From NCBI GenBank assembly GCA_021107975.1, contig JAIORT010000396.1, positions 1-5,882 of the forward strand: 5,882 nt of DNA, written 5' to 3'. The translations under genes and the position numbers were made by a program. The notes beneath the pieces were generated by a model. That model was not told where the DNA came from, did no database searches, and worked only from the letters and a program-made list of their open reading frames with translations. Shown piece after piece: positions 5,800 through 5,882 of the stretch. Numbering within the stretch: the stretch's first letter is position 1; each line of letters begins with the position of its first letter. The DNA is from Bacteroidales bacterium. Its GTDB lineage: Bacteria; Bacteroidota; Bacteroidia; Bacteroidales; JAADJA01.

Positions 5800-5882
5800 A
5801 GGCAGGTCTTCATCAAATGTTATTCCAATGCGAATTTAAGGATATTTTGGCAGAAGGAAGATAAATTGTTGAATGGTTGAAT

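Noticed and set aside
5800..5830. TAACATTTG ahead of the rhomboid gene as a -7 element
   Set aside because: With the correct spacing of the consensus it reads AACATTTG, one mismatch at a key position, and no TTG lies at the right distance upstream.
5820..5882. Minus-strand frame open from the right edge to a TAA at 5820-5822, possibly the end of an upstream gene
   Set aside because: Only 20 codons are visible, with no recognisable motif. An open run of this length is expected by chance.

Overview
The window is AT-rich DNA with seven protein genes, all on the minus strand, so transcription runs from the right edge to the left edge. The best guess for the source is a Bacteroidota bacterium (Bacteroidales-like). 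Reasons: AT-rich composition; nearly no recognisable Shine-Dalgarno sequences ahead of the starts, with A-rich leaders instead; a TAnnTTTG-type -7 promoter element ahead of ugd; and the general character of the proteins. This assignment is an inference, not a database match.

Right part (5799 to 3455, in transcription order): a rhomboid-family intramembrane serine protease; aat (leucyl/phenylalanyl-tRNA-protein transferase, N-degron pathway) starting with TTG; guaD (guanine deaminase); and a small DUF456 membrane protein whose ATG overlaps the guaD stop by one base. aat, guaD and the DUF456 gene are tightly packed and probably co-transcribed. A 71-bp gap holding a 7 x 7-bp tandem repeat separates the rhomboid gene from aat.

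Middle (3152 to 3454): the only sizeable gene-free stretch, 303 bp. In transcription order it holds an AT-rich inverted repeat at the end of the DUF456 gene, a nested TACGTAA/TTACGTA palindromic block, a likely intrinsic terminator (hairpin plus T-tract), and a candidate promoter for the next operon.

Left part (3151 to 1): ugd (UDP-glucose 6-dehydrogenase), uxs (UDP-glucuronate decarboxylase) and rfbD (dTDP-4-dehydrorhamnose reductase, cut by the window edge). Ugd and Uxs form a two-step route from UDP-glucose through UDP-glucuronate to UDP-xylose. RfbD makes dTDP-L-rhamnose. This is the nucleotide-sugar supply end of a surface-polysaccharide (capsule, O-antigen or exopolysaccharide) locus.

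All seven genes belong to known families with intact signature residues, and I found no new enzymatic or defence system. The most unusual signal is non-coding: the same heptamer (TACGATT/GATTTAC) forms short arrays in two intergenic gaps, in opposite orientations, each directly ahead of a translation start (uxs and aat).
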